A DNA stretch of 33,115 bases from an uncultured bacterium (GCA_903934925.1 CAIZPS010000056.1:1-33115); one strand, 5' to 3'. Positions 1-8,620 are shown, counted from the stretch's first letter. A program made the numbers and translations. Notes: generated by a model from the letters alone, not told the origin.

Positions 1-16
1 GGTTTATGCTCCGGTC

Positions 17-2998
17 ATGCCGGGGCCCGATCTGACGCCTGACGAGGTTGCCGAGGCCCGTCGTCAGAAGGCGGCGAAGAGGACTCCCGAGCAGCAGGCG
101 GTCATGGACGCCTACGTCGCCGGTCAGACGAACCGCCCGGCCACCACCATGAGCCATGACGAGCAGGTCGCAGAATTCTCGCGCCGATTCCAGGCCTCTC
201 GCTCCAAGCGCATCGGTGCCTTGGCAAAGGCCCGTGCCGCCAAGGAGGCTGCGGATCGAGCCGCCGCCGGCGATGGGGCTCCCGTCGAGCAGACGCCGGC
301 CGGCACCCACTTCAAGCAGAAGGCGCTCGCGGAGGCCAGTGACCTGGGGCAGGCAGGCCAGACTGTGCGCGGTGGTGCCCAGAAGGTGCTCGACGTCACG
401 GACACCACCACCGCGAAGGTTCTCGGGGTGGGCGCGAAGGTCGCCACCGGTGGCGACGTCCGCGGAATCGTCCAGAACGCCGCTGTGCTCGGTGATCTCA
501 GCGGCCAGGCGATGATCGCGAACGACGCGAAGATCAAGCAGGGCTTTGACAGCTCAGTCGAGCGCAACGAGGCGTCCAGTGCCGATCTCGCCGGCAAGGT
601 CACCGACTTCCAGTCAGCCACCAAGGGCTCTGCTGAGCGCAAGGCCGCAGCCTTGAAGACCTTCCAGTCTGCGGGCACGCGTGCCCGTGATCAGGCTGAG
701 CTCGGCGCCTACCAGGACCTCACGATGCGCGTCGGCCCGGAGGAGTACTCCAAGGACGAGGTGCTCGGCAAGGCAGCGCCCGACGTCATGGACTACGAGG
801 AGGGCGATGTCGTCAAGCGCGAGGACGCGATGCACGGCTCGACCTACGGCAAGTTCAAGCGGGCCGTGCAGACGGGTGGCTTCAGCACCGCGGGCAAACT
901 GAGCGACGAGCAGAAGGCCGACATCGGCAGCATTCAGCAGGAGCTCGACGACGAGAAGACCGCCCGGACGGCCGAGCATGCAGGCCGTGATGCCGGGAGT
1001 CTCAAGGGTCAGGCCAAGCGATTCATCCTGCATCAGGGCTCGAAGCTCACCGACGATGAGAAGGACGAGATCGAGCGGATCTCTGCGGCGAAGTCCACCC
1101 ACGAGACCAATGCCAAGGCCACCGAGGCGCAGCTTCGGGAGTCCAAGGAGCAGATCAGAAAGCAGGTGGAAGCTCTTAAGTCGCAGCAGCCCACGAGGTT
1201 CATGACCGATGCTCGCAAAGCCAAGCACGCCGATCTGCAGAGGCAGATCGATGCGCTGCAGCCGTCACTCGACGAGGGACGCAAGAAGCTCGCTGATCAT
1301 CGTGCAGCGACGAAGTCGGCCCTCGAGGAGTTCGACGGTCAGGTGGGTGACATCCACGCGCGCGCCAATGGTGGATTCACGCGTGCCGAGACGGCAGCGC
1401 GTGCAGCCAAGGAGCAGAAGATCACCGACATCCGCACGGGCGCCACGGCGGCGGAGAACTTCACCGACGAGCACGCCGGCAAGACGATCAACCACTACAA
1501 CCGGGTTGGCGGGATGATCGATCGGATGGAGGATCCGGCCAAGATGGAGGCCACCACCTCCGGAACGATCGCCCACTACGCCAACAAGTTCGGCGAGCAC
1601 ACCGAGGACTTCGGCAACATTGTGAGCGGGTCCGCTGACGCTGCGCGAGACCTGCAGGAGAAGGGCAAGTACGCAAAGTCGACGGCCACGGCCGCGGTCG
1701 GCATCGGCATGGAGGCAGCCAAGATCGCTGGTGCCCCGGTGGGCGCAGGGCTCGCCGGTGACGGCCTGCAGAAGGTCATCTCGTCGGGCATGACGGGCGT
1801 GGGCAAGGGCGTCCAGGCGTTGACCGCCGATGCTGCGGCCGAGGAGCGCGAGCGCACCCACTCCCGCGACGTCGTCAGCGGCAAGAGGCGTGAGGACCTC
1901 AAGACCTCCAGCTTTGTCACGACGAGGCGTCCGGACAAGAGCACCCCCACGATCGCCGGAGCCCTCGCCGACGTCGGAAAGGCGTTTCTCGGAGCCGATG
2001 CTGTCAAGGACGGCATCATGGACGGCATCGGGCTCGGCGAGAAGGAGGAGGACGGCGGTTCGTCCGGCGGTGGTGATGAGCGCCCTGCGGCCCCCGAGGA
2101 CAAGGCCTCGCCACTTGTGGGTGACGAGCCCGCGGTCGGCGGCGATGAGCACGTCGGCGCGCCCGATCTCGGCGGCGATGAGCACGTCGGCGCGCCCGAT
2201 CTGAGCGGCGAGCCGCACGAGGTCGGCCACAGCGCTGGTGTCGGCGGCAACCAGGAGGTCGGCGGAGGTCATGTCGGTGGTGGCGACATCGACGGTGGTG
2301 GCGAGGCACACGAAGAGGTAGTTCACGACGAGGTAGCCCACGACGAGGTCGCTCCCGGCCCCCACGGTGATGCCTCGCAGAACGCCATGGTGGCTGCGCC
2401 GAACGACGGCCCGGTTCCCGAGGTGGAGGACGAGCACGCCGGTGGCGGTGGTCCGGTCGTGGAGGACGAGCACGCAGGTGGTGGTGACGAGCACGATGGC
2501 GGCGGTGGCCCGGTCGTGGAGGACGAGCACGCTGGTGGTGGTGACGAGCACGATGGCGGCGAGGAGGAAGGTGCCGGCAAGGAGGAGGACGGCGCTCACG
2601 ATCCGCGAGCCGAGGAGGAGAAGCCGTTCGGCGAGAAGGTCGTCGAGAATGCCCAGGGTGAAGGTTACGAAATGGGCGGCGACCAGCTCCTCGACAAGGG
2701 AGCCGACAAGTTCAACGCCTTCGTCGCCGCTCCCGAGGTCAAGCCGAAGGCCGATGCTCGTGTGCTGCATCCACAGGTCCCCGGCCCCGGCCCGGGTCCC
2801 GGACCTGCGCCCGGGCCGAAGCAGCATGTGCCGTGGTGGAAGCGCCTGTGGCGGGCGGTCAAGCGAGGAGCGCGGGCCGTTGGTCGGGGCGTCATGCGCG
2901 CCGGGCGAGCGGTTGGTCGGGGCGCCATGCGCGCCGGCCGCGCGGTGAAGCGCGGCTTCTCGAACATGGGTCGACGCATCCGCTCCTGGTTCTCGTAG
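17..2998 (+). CDS. Large coiled-coil protein with acidic repeats and cationic amphipathic C-terminus; function unknown
   Basis: I do not recognise a family. The ORF runs open to the left window edge with no in-frame stop before the ATG at 17 and no Shine-Dalgarno (SD) site, so the true start may lie upstream. Residues about 1-480 are Ala/Lys/Glu/Gln-rich and helix-forming, with likely coiled coil around 300-450. Residues about 540-600 include a Gly/Ala-rich stretch (around GAPVGAGLAGDG) that could touch membrane. Residues about 680-870 are low-complexity and acidic, with repeated DEH/Gly motifs (GGDEHVGAPDL twice, VVEDEHAGGGDEH twice). A PGPGPGPGPAPGP linker follows. The last ~60 residues are Arg/Lys-rich with Trp (VPWWKRLWRAVKRG) and 11-residue repeats. 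No signal peptide is visible. The layout (long helical body, acidic mask, Pro/Gly hinge, basic amphipathic tail) resembles an effector or membrane-active protein, possibly cargo of a contractile injection system or phage-tail-like locus to the left. That is inference only. Confidence 0.85.
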   Translation: MPGPDLTPDEVAEARRQKAAKRTPEQQAVMDAYVAGQTNRPATTMSHDEQVAEFSRRFQASRSKRIGALAKARAAKEAADRAAAGDGAPVEQTPAGTHFKQKALAEASDLGQAGQTVRGGAQKVLDVTDTTTAKVLGVGAKVATGGDVRGIVQNAAVLGDLSGQAMIANDAKIKQGFDSSVERNEASSADLAGKVTDFQSATKGSAERKAAALKTFQSAGTRARDQAELGAYQDLTMRVGPEEYSKDEVLGKAAPDVMDYEEGDVVKREDAMHGSTYGKFKRAVQTGGFSTAGKLSDEQKADIGSIQQELDDEKTARTAEHAGRDAGSLKGQAKRFILHQGSKLTDDEKDEIERISAAKSTHETNAKATEAQLRESKEQIRKQVEALKSQQPTRFMTDARKAKHADLQRQIDALQPSLDEGRKKLADHRAATKSALEEFDGQVGDIHARANGGFTRAETAARAAKEQKITDIRTGATAAENFTDEHAGKTINHYNRVGGMIDRMEDPAKMEATTSGTIAHYANKFGEHTEDFGNIVSGSADAARDLQEKGKYAKSTATAAVGIGMEAAKIAGAPVGAGLAGDGLQKVISSGMTGVGKGVQALTADAAAEERERTHSRDVVSGKRREDLKTSSFVTTRRPDKSTPTIAGALADVGKAFLGADAVKDGIMDGIGLGEKEEDGGSSGGGDERPAAPEDKASPLVGDEPAVGGDEHVGAPDLGGDEHVGAPDLSGEPHEVGHSAGVGGNQEVGGGHVGGGDIDGGGEAHEEVVHDEVAHDEVAPGPHGDASQNAMVAAPNDGPVPEVEDEHAGGGGPVVEDEHAGGGDEHDGGGGPVVEDEHAGGGDEHDGGEEEGAGKEEDGAHDPRAEEEKPFGEKVVENAQGEGYEMGGDQLLDKGADKFNAFVAAPEVKPKADARVLHPQVPGPGPGPGPAPGPKQHVPWWKRLWRAVKRGARAVGRGVMRAGRAVGRGAMRAGRAVKRGFSNMGRRIRSWFS
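2140..2570 (+). repeat. In-gene acidic DEH/Gly repeats
   Basis: Within the large ORF, DNA encoding GGDEHVGAPDL is present as two direct copies near 2140-2205, VAHDEVAHDEVA-type repeats follow near 2320-2350, and a VVEDEHAGGGDEHDGGGGP unit is repeated near 2455-2570. The segment is Asp/Glu/His/Gly-rich and presumably disordered. Asp and His together could bind divalent metal; this is inference. Confidence 0.8.
2855..2960 (+). repeat. 33-bp repeats encoding 11-residue cationic motif
   Basis: Three 11-residue units RAVGRGVMRAG, RAVGRGAMRAG and RAVKRGFSNMG follow a related RAVKRGA segment at the extreme C-terminus of the large ORF. An 11-residue period suits an amphipathic 11/3 helix of the kind that lies on membranes in apolipoproteins and synucleins. 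Confidence 0.75.
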
Positions 2999-3157
2999 TC
3001 AGCTCGTCCTACGAGTCAGATCGAGTTCATCGCGCGCAACGAGGCAGTGCGGAGCCCAGCGGGCGGACCATTGAGTAGGCGAGATTTCGCGGCACCTCTG
3101 CCCGATCAGTGACCAAGCAGCCGTCCGTACGGAGCGCAACACATGTGACACGTCTCC

Positions 3158-3163
3158 TACCGT
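3158..3163 (+). promoter_or_regulatory. Candidate -10 box (TACCGT) for the DUF1918 gene
   Basis: TACCGT fits the TAnnnT -10 pattern and lies about 30 nt before the ATG, upstream of an SD (GGGAGG). No convincing -35 hexamer was found. The rest of the 3.0-3.19 kb gap shows no gene. Confidence 0.35.
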
Positions 3164-3193
3164 CGTCCGCAGGAACTTCTGCTGGGAGGCGAG

Positions 3194-3394
3194 ATGACTG
3201 CACATGTCGGGGATCGAATCGTGGTCCACAGCCATCACGTCGGTGAGCCCCCTCGGGATGGGGAGATCATCGAGGTGCGAGGCGAGGAAGGTGAGCCGCC
3301 ATACCTCGTGCGCTGGTCTGACGACGGGCACGAGTCGCTCGTGTTCCCTGGTCCGGGGTCCACGACGATCTCGCACGGCGCGACTGCGAGGTAG
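3194..3394 (+). CDS. DUF1918 domain protein
   Basis: A 66-residue protein of the DUF1918 type common in actinobacteria. It has the typical start (VGDRIVVHSHHVGEPPRDGEI) and the PPYLVRWSDDGHESLVFPG segment, which together give a small beta-barrel of SH3-like appearance. The start is supported by GGGAGG 6 nt before the ATG. The molecular role of the family is not established; the protein is cytoplasmic with no membrane segment. The next gene starts 5 nt after the stop, with its GAGGT ribosome site overlapping this stop codon, so the two are probably co-transcribed. Confidence 0.88.
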   Translation: MTAHVGDRIVVHSHHVGEPPRDGEIIEVRGEEGEPPYLVRWSDDGHESLVFPGPGSTTISHGATAR

Positions 3395-3399
3395 CGACC

Positions 3400-3906
3400 A
3401 TGTATGTAGTCGTGGGAATCGGCCTGGTCTACAGCCTGGCGCTTCTCGGCTGGGCCGCTTCGCGCGGACGGCGGCGGCCGCGTCACGTGGTGCCGTGGAT
3501 CGTCGCTCTCGTCTTCCTCGGGCTCGACGTCGCTGCCCACATTGCGATGAGCGTCGGGACCATGCTGCAGAGTGCTGGCGCGGGCGGATGGATCGCGGTC
3601 GGTACTGCGGCCATCGCAGGTGTGCTGGCAACGGCGGTGCTGCAGCCGAAGCTGGCCGGTTGGGGACTCGTCGGTTCGGCTGCCTTGATGCCGCTCCTGC
3701 TGCTCGTCGTCTCCGTGTGGCCAGGGGTCGATGCCGCGGAGCTTGCCCCCTTGCCGGTCTTGCTCGCCTTCTGGTCGACCCGCGCCGTGATCGTCGGCGC
3801 CCTTCTGGTCGCCAGTGAGAGCTGGCCCGTGCGTCACCGTGACCCGGGCGTCGACACCCACGACGTGGCGCCGCTTGTCGAGGCGGCAGCGGAGCGTGAC
3901 GCATGA
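3400..3906 (+). CDS. Small integral membrane protein, unknown function
   Basis: A 168-residue hydrophobic protein with about five predicted transmembrane helices: VVVGIGLVYSLALLGWAA at the N-terminus, then VPWIVALVFLGLDVAAHIAM, WIAVGTAAIAGVLATAV, LVGSAALMPLLLLVVSVW and LLAFWSTRAVIVGALLVA. A short basic loop (SRGRRRPRH) follows helix 1, and a hydrophilic tail ends in VEAAAERDA. I cannot assign a family. It is very close to the DUF1918 gene upstream, and the secreted hydrolase starts 57 nt downstream, so the three may form one transcript. Confidence 0.75.
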   Translation: MYVVVGIGLVYSLALLGWAASRGRRRPRHVVPWIVALVFLGLDVAAHIAMSVGTMLQSAGAGGWIAVGTAAIAGVLATAVLQPKLAGWGLVGSAALMPLLLLVVSVWPGVDAAELAPLPVLLAFWSTRAVIVGALLVASESWPVRHRDPGVDTHDVAPLVEAAAERDA

Positions 3907-3963
3907 TGGTCCGGTGGACCGCCGCACGGGCGGCCAAGGGCCATGTCCTGTTCGAGGTGCAGC

Positions 3964-5865
3964 ATGAGGCGGATCGCAGAGCTGATGGCGGTTGCCATCG
4001 CCGCCTGGATGCTGCCCGGCACCGCTGTGGCCCTGCCGGTATCGACCGGCGGACTCGTGGTCACGAGTGCCACCCTCGAGGTGCAGGCGGTGTTCGCGCC
4101 GACATCGTGGGTGGCCACGACCACCGTCTATGAGGGTTCCCCGGCACGTCTGGTGCTCACCGTCGACTCCCCGGGCCGGGGAGTCGTGCGCACGACGGTG
4201 ACGCTACCCGGCCACACCGATACGGTGGGCGACTCGTCCGCCGACGTGCCCCAGGGAGCGGGCACGGTCACGGTTCCCCTCGATCTGTCGTACGGCGCAT
4301 GGCTGACCGGTGAGGTGCGCAACACGGCCGATCACCTCGACGTGAGCGTGACCTACACGCCCACACCTCCCGGGCCCACACCTGCCGCGCCCACCCCGAC
4401 TGCTGAGCCCACGGCGTCACCGTCGCCCTCGGCCACGCCATCACCCTCGTTGACCTCGTCGAAGGAACCGCAGACCGCCACCGCGACCGCGACTACGCCG
4501 TCTCGTCCGGTGAGACTGGTGATGTCCGGTAGGCCCGATGGCGACCGACGTGCGATCAGGGCCGCGATCCGGTCAATGCCGTCGGAATCCCGGGTGATCG
4601 CGATCGTGCGGCCCTCAGTCGCCCGCGCGACCGACTGCCCCACGTTGCAGCAACTGTCAGAACTCGTGAGCGCACTCGCGCGATCCTCTGGTCGCTCCGT
4701 TGTGGTCCGGCGTGGAGAGCCCGTGCGTCAAGGCTGTCCCCGGCTGGAACTGCGATCAGCTGGAGGACCGACACTTCGGTCGGTGGTGGCGAGTTCAGCC
4801 ACCACATTCGCGGTGCCGGTCGTGATTGCGCCCCGTCCGGTGATTCTCGTCCACGGAATGTGGTCCACATCGAGTATGTGGAACGGGTACACGGGTTCGG
4901 GCAACTTTCTCGTCTCGTCTCACGCACAGTGGCGCGGGTATGCCGTGTCGACGATGAACACCGGCTCGATGTGGGCGCCGTACGCCGCCGTCAACACGAT
5001 CTCGCAGAATGCCGCTCTTGCCTGGACGTACATCCAGCAGCGCATGTCGGACCTCAACGCGCATGAAGTCGACGTCGTGGGTCATTCGATGGGTGGCGTC
5101 ATCATCCGGCGCATGCTGCACGACTCGACGAACGGACCAGCGGTGCAGGCGGCAATCCGGTCCGTCGTTCTTCTCGGGACTCCCAACGGTGGATCGTCAT
5201 GCTCGGAAGCGTGGGCCGTGCCCGCCAACGCCGAGCTCACGCACGAAGCGATGGAGACGTTCAATCTCGCCTATCCGCAGTATCCGGGAACGTTCACGAC
5301 CTCGCTGTACTCCGATCACTACGACTCGACCTGCTTCGACGCCAACACCGGTGATCTCTTCGTGCCCTCATGGAGCACGCAGGCCCAGGCCGTCAATGTC
5401 CTGCGACGGATCAATCCGGGCATCCAGCACGCGGACATGCCGGGGAGTTCGCGGCTCTTCAGCGAGTATGTGAGGCCTGCACTGGCGTTGGCTGCCGCTC
5501 CGGCACCCGCCGGTCCCACCACGGCCCTCACCAACCCGAGTGCGTCGTCGACGCGACTGCACGAGGGAACTGCGACGGGCAGTGCACTGTCGGTGACCCG
5601 AACGGTGACCGTCGCCGCGGGGCGGAGTCTGGTCGCCAGCGTCGTGGCTGACGGGGGAGCCAGCGGCACCGTGACGTACCCCAGCGGCAGCGGCACGGCG
5701 AACCTCGCACTCAGCCGGGTCGGCGACTACCCGGTCTTCGAGGGTGTGGTCAATCCCGCGACCCTGGGGAACTCGAGCGGGCCGGTGACGGTGTCGGTGA
5801 CCATCGACGCGACCACCACCGCCGCGTCGCCGGAGTGGCGCTGGTCACTGGTGACCCGGAACTGA
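3964..5865 (+). CDS. Secreted lipase/esterase-like alpha/beta hydrolase with N- and C-terminal beta domains
   Basis: The start at 3964 is preferred over the track's 3943: GAGGTG lies just upstream and the protein then opens with a clean signal peptide (MRRIAELMAVAIAAWMLPGTAVA). A beta-rich N-terminal domain reaches about residue 130, followed by a Pro/Thr/Ser linker (TPTAEPTASPSPSATPSPS). The hydrolase core begins near residue 290 with the oxyanion-type motif LVHGMWS. The nucleophile elbow GHSMGG puts Ser near residue 375, GDLFVPSWS near 460 probably carries the acid, and QHADMPGS near 490 the His. GTPNGG is typical of the PGAP1/triacylglycerol-lipase branch. The last ~120 residues are a Ser/Thr/Val-rich beta domain. 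Likely an exported lipase or esterase; substrate unknown. Confidence 0.85.
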   Translation: MRRIAELMAVAIAAWMLPGTAVALPVSTGGLVVTSATLEVQAVFAPTSWVATTTVYEGSPARLVLTVDSPGRGVVRTTVTLPGHTDTVGDSSADVPQGAGTVTVPLDLSYGAWLTGEVRNTADHLDVSVTYTPTPPGPTPAAPTPTAEPTASPSPSATPSPSLTSSKEPQTATATATTPSRPVRLVMSGRPDGDRRAIRAAIRSMPSESRVIAIVRPSVARATDCPTLQQLSELVSALARSSGRSVVVRRGEPVRQGCPRLELRSAGGPTLRSVVASSATTFAVPVVIAPRPVILVHGMWSTSSMWNGYTGSGNFLVSSHAQWRGYAVSTMNTGSMWAPYAAVNTISQNAALAWTYIQQRMSDLNAHEVDVVGHSMGGVIIRRMLHDSTNGPAVQAAIRSVVLLGTPNGGSSCSEAWAVPANAELTHEAMETFNLAYPQYPGTFTTSLYSDHYDSTCFDANTGDLFVPSWSTQAQAVNVLRRINPGIQHADMPGSSRLFSEYVRPALALAAAPAPAGPTTALTNPSASSTRLHEGTATGSALSVTRTVTVAAGRSLVASVVADGGASGTVTYPSGSGTANLALSRVGDYPVFEGVVNPATLGNSSGPVTVSVTIDATTTAASPEWRWSLVTRN

Positions 5866-5957
5866 TCCGCCGGTGGCCCCGGCTGGCCGGCAACCGCTGC
5901 TCTGACAGACTGCCTTCCGTCCACGCGACCGACGTGGACCCGAAGGAGATTCGACCC

Positions 5958-6950
5958 ATGACTGTCGCCCATCGCCGCGTGCTGATCCCGGCCCTGGCTC
6001 TGGTGTCCGTCGGCGCCCTGCTCGTCGGCTGCGCCCAGGAGCAGGCTGCCACCGAGGCACCCGCCCCTGCGTCCAGCGAGGCCGCCCCCGCCGAGGCCGC
6101 CCCCTCAGAGGAGGCGCCCGCCGCCGAGGAGGCACCTGCTGCGGAGGAGGCACCCGCTGCGGAGGAGGCACCCGCCGTCGAGGAAGCCGCTCTCCCGCCG
6201 GAGTGCGCCAAGGAGAACCTGACCCTCATCACCCCTGGTGCGCTCACCATCGGCACAGACTCCCCGGCCTACCCGCCGTACTTCGTCGACGACGACCCGA
6301 CGAACGGTCAGGGCTTCGAGTCCGCGGTGGCCTACGCCGTGGCCGACGGCCTGGGCTTCGCCCCCGGAGAGGTCGCCTGGACGGTGGTGCCGTTCAACAA
6401 GTCGTACGCCCCGGGCGACAAGGACTTCGACTTCGACATCAACCAGATCTCGATCACCCCGAAGCGCCAGAAGGCCGTCGACTTCTCCAATGGGTACTAC
6501 ACCGTCAACCAGGCCATCGTGGCTCTGAACGACTCGCCTATCGCGGGTGCAGCCACCCTGACGGAACTGAAGGCGGCCAAGCTCGGTGCTCAGGTCGGCA
6601 CCACCAGCCTGGACTTCATCACCGAGGTCGTGCAGCCGGCGGATGAGCCGTATGTCTACAACGACACCAACGATGCCAAGAGCGCCCTCAACAACGGCCA
6701 GATCGACGGCATCGTGGTCGACCTGCCGACGGCCTACTACATCACCGCGGTGGAGATCGAGAACTCCAAGATCGTCGGCCAGTTCCCGGCTATCGCAGGT
6801 GGTGAGCAGTTCGGCCTGCTGTTCCAGAAGGGCAACCCGCTCGTGCAGTGCGTGAACCTCGTGCTCGACGACCTCGCGGCAAGCGGCGAGCTGCCGGCGA
6901 TCCAGGACGAGTGGCTCGCCGGCGACGCTGCGCCGTACTTCACGGAGTAG
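5958..6950 (+). CDS. Amino-acid ABC transporter substrate-binding lipoprotein (SBP_bac_3 type)
   Basis: The start at 5958, not 5835, is set by GAAGGAGA 10 nt upstream and by the lipoprotein signal MTVAHRRVLIPALALVSVGALLVGC with lipobox LVGC. After the lipidated Cys there is a long Ala/Pro/Glu tether (AAEEAP repeats), then one periplasmic-binding domain of the family-3 type: LTIGTDSPAYPPYF, GFESAVAYAVADGLGF, DFDINQISITPKRQKAVDFSNGYY and a GTTSLDF motif in the second lobe. It captures a polar amino acid or similar solute outside the membrane and delivers it to the permease encoded next. Two conserved-looking Cys (ECAKEN and VQCVN) may form a disulfide. The substrate cannot be read from the sequence. 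Confidence 0.93.
   Translation: MTVAHRRVLIPALALVSVGALLVGCAQEQAATEAPAPASSEAAPAEAAPSEEAPAAEEAPAAEEAPAAEEAPAVEEAALPPECAKENLTLITPGALTIGTDSPAYPPYFVDDDPTNGQGFESAVAYAVADGLGFAPGEVAWTVVPFNKSYAPGDKDFDFDINQISITPKRQKAVDFSNGYYTVNQAIVALNDSPIAGAATLTELKAAKLGAQVGTTSLDFITEVVQPADEPYVYNDTNDAKSALNNGQIDGIVVDLPTAYYITAVEIENSKIVGQFPAIAGGEQFGLLFQKGNPLVQCVNLVLDDLAASGELPAIQDEWLAGDAAPYFTE
6108..6182 (+). repeat. 18-bp tandem repeats encoding the AAEEAP tether
   Basis: About four near-identical 18-bp units (GAGGAGGCACCCGCTGCG type) encode EEAPAA copies between the lipidated Cys and the ligand-binding domain. Such tracts change copy number readily and would set the tether length. Confidence 0.75.
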
Positions 6951-6953
6951 CAC

Positions 6954-6966
6954 CCGACACCGTCGG
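6954..6966 (+). promoter_or_regulatory. Small intercistronic hairpin
   Basis: CCGAC-ACC-GTCGG directly follows the binding-protein stop codon and precedes the permease. Hairpins here are commonly found where binding-protein mRNA is kept more abundant than downstream messages. Only 5 bp of stem, so the call is modest. Confidence 0.35.
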
Positions 6967-6975
6967 AAATCGACG

Positions 6976-7845
6976 ATGACGATCACTCCGCCAGCGCCTG
7001 GTGCACCCGTGGCCTACCACGATCCGGTGCGCCAGGCGCTGGTGCGACGTACTGCTCGGCGCAATGCGCTCGTGGGCATGGCCAGCCTCGTCGGGTTCAC
7101 GGTGGTCGTCGTCCTGCTCGTCACTCGTACCACCGGGTGGCCGATCGTCCAGGAGACGTTCTTCAACGGCCAGCAGTTCGTCGAGTCGTTCCCGGGGCTG
7201 CTCGACGCATTCATGCTGAATGTCACGATCTTCCTGATCGCTGAGCCGCTGATTCTCGTCTTCAGCCTTGTTATTGCGCTCGTGCGCACCCTGCGCGCAC
7301 CGATCTTCCTGCCCCTGCGCGTCATCGCCACGATCTACGTCGACGTCTTCCGCGGCGTGCCCACCATCCTCGTCATCTTCCTGCTCGGGTTCGGCGTCCC
7401 TGCACTTCAGTTACAGGGTGTCCCGTCGGACCCAGTCTTCTGGGGCACCGCCGCCCTCGTGCTGTCCTACAGCGCATATGTCGCCGAGGTGTTCCGCGCA
7501 GGGATCGGCTCGGTGCATCCGAGCCAGCGCATGGCGGCTCGCTCCCTGGGGCTGTCCGTGGGCCAGACCAACAGGTACGTCGTGCTCCCGCAGGCCATCC
7601 GCAACGTCGTACCGCCGCTGCTCAACGACTTCATCTCGCTGCAGAAGGACACTGCCCTCGTCGCCGTCCTCGGGCCCATCGAAGTCCTGCGTCAGGCGCA
7701 GATCGACGCGTCATCGACCTTCAACTACACGCCCTATGTGGCCGCTGCCCTGATCTTCATCGCGCTCACCATCCCCATGACCCGGTTCGCGGACTGGGTC
7801 CAAGCGCGAATGGCCAGACGTCAGCGAGCCGGAGGTGTTGCATGA
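6976..7845 (+). CDS. Amino-acid ABC transporter permease (HisM/GlnP type)
   Basis: A 289-residue membrane protein with the polar amino-acid uptake permease signature: FRGVPTILVIFLLGFGVP, then AYVAEVFRAGIGSVHPSQRMAARSLGLS with the EAA-loop pattern, followed by QAIRNVVPPLLNDFISLQKDTAL. At least five transmembrane segments are visible, beginning with MASLVGFTVVVVLLVT. It forms the translocation channel, probably as a homodimer since only one permease gene is present. It sits 25 nt after the binding-protein gene, and its stop overlaps the ATPase start (ATGA), so the three genes are an operon. Confidence 0.93.
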   Translation: MTITPPAPGAPVAYHDPVRQALVRRTARRNALVGMASLVGFTVVVVLLVTRTTGWPIVQETFFNGQQFVESFPGLLDAFMLNVTIFLIAEPLILVFSLVIALVRTLRAPIFLPLRVIATIYVDVFRGVPTILVIFLLGFGVPALQLQGVPSDPVFWGTAALVLSYSAYVAEVFRAGIGSVHPSQRMAARSLGLSVGQTNRYVVLPQAIRNVVPPLLNDFISLQKDTALVAVLGPIEVLRQAQIDASSTFNYTPYVAAALIFIALTIPMTRFADWVQARMARRQRAGGVA

Positions 7846-8579
7846 GCTCCCTTCTTGACGTCACCGGGGTATGGAAGTCGTTCGAGGAGCAGCCTGTGCT
7901 CCGCGGTATCGACCTGCGGGTCGATGCCCACCAGGCCGTCGTGCTCATCGGCGCCTCCGGCTCGGGCAAGTCGACGCTGCTGCGCTGCATCAACGGGCTG
8001 GAGGCGGTCGACGCCGGTCGGATCGTGCTTGACGGCGAGGTCGAGGTGAGTGACCCTCGCGTGGACCTCGACCAGGTGCGACGTCGCGTCGGCATCGTCT
8101 TCCAGTCCTACAACCTTTTTCCGCACATGACCGTGCTCGACAACATCACTCTCGCGCCACGCAAGGTGAGCAGGGTCCCAGCGGATCAGGCCCGGCAGGA
8201 GGCCCTCGTCCTGCTCGAGCGCTTCGGACTGGAGGCGAAGGCCGGCGACTACCCGGATCGACTCTCCGGCGGGCAGGCCCAGCGCGTGGCGATCGTCCGC
8301 GCCCTGGCCATGCAGCCGGAGCTGATGCTGTTCGACGAGATCACCTCCGCACTCGACCCTCTTCTCGTCGGCGAGGTTCTTGAGGCCGTCCGGGAGCTGA
8401 CGTCTGGTGGGCTCACCATCGTGATGGCGACGCACGAGATGGCGTTCGCGCGAGACGTCGCCGACCGCGTGTGCTTCCTGCGCGATGGCATCGTGTGGGA
8501 GGAGGGGCCGCCTGAGGCGGTCTTCAATGAGCCGCAGCGCCCGGAGACTCGGGAGTTTCTCGCTCGTGTTCTCACATGA
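7842..8579 (+). CDS. Amino-acid ABC transporter ATP-binding protein (GlnQ/HisP type)
   Basis: A 245-residue ABC ATPase of normal length. Walker A GASGSGKST is near residue 38, the Q-loop is in VFQSYNLFPHMTVL, the signature LSGGQAQRVAI is near 143, Walker B LMLFDEITSALDP follows, and the switch His is in ATHEMAFARDVADRVCFL. These are the hallmarks of the polar amino-acid importer subfamily. It powers import of the ligand captured by the lipoprotein. The ATGA overlap with the permease implies translational coupling. Confidence 0.95.
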   Translation: MSSLLDVTGVWKSFEEQPVLRGIDLRVDAHQAVVLIGASGSGKSTLLRCINGLEAVDAGRIVLDGEVEVSDPRVDLDQVRRRVGIVFQSYNLFPHMTVLDNITLAPRKVSRVPADQARQEALVLLERFGLEAKAGDYPDRLSGGQAQRVAIVRALAMQPELMLFDEITSALDPLLVGEVLEAVRELTSGGLTIVMATHEMAFARDVADRVCFLRDGIVWEEGPPEAVFNEPQRPETREFLARVLT

Positions 8580-8620
8580 GGGATGCGGGCGATGTGCTTC
8601 TGATGCTGCCGTCGGCCGCC

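Noticed and set aside
1265-2827. 520-residue minus-strand ORF inside the large coiled-coil gene
   Set aside because: It is a shadow of the GC-rich plus-strand gene; its translation is low-complexity and has no ribosome site or recognisable domain.
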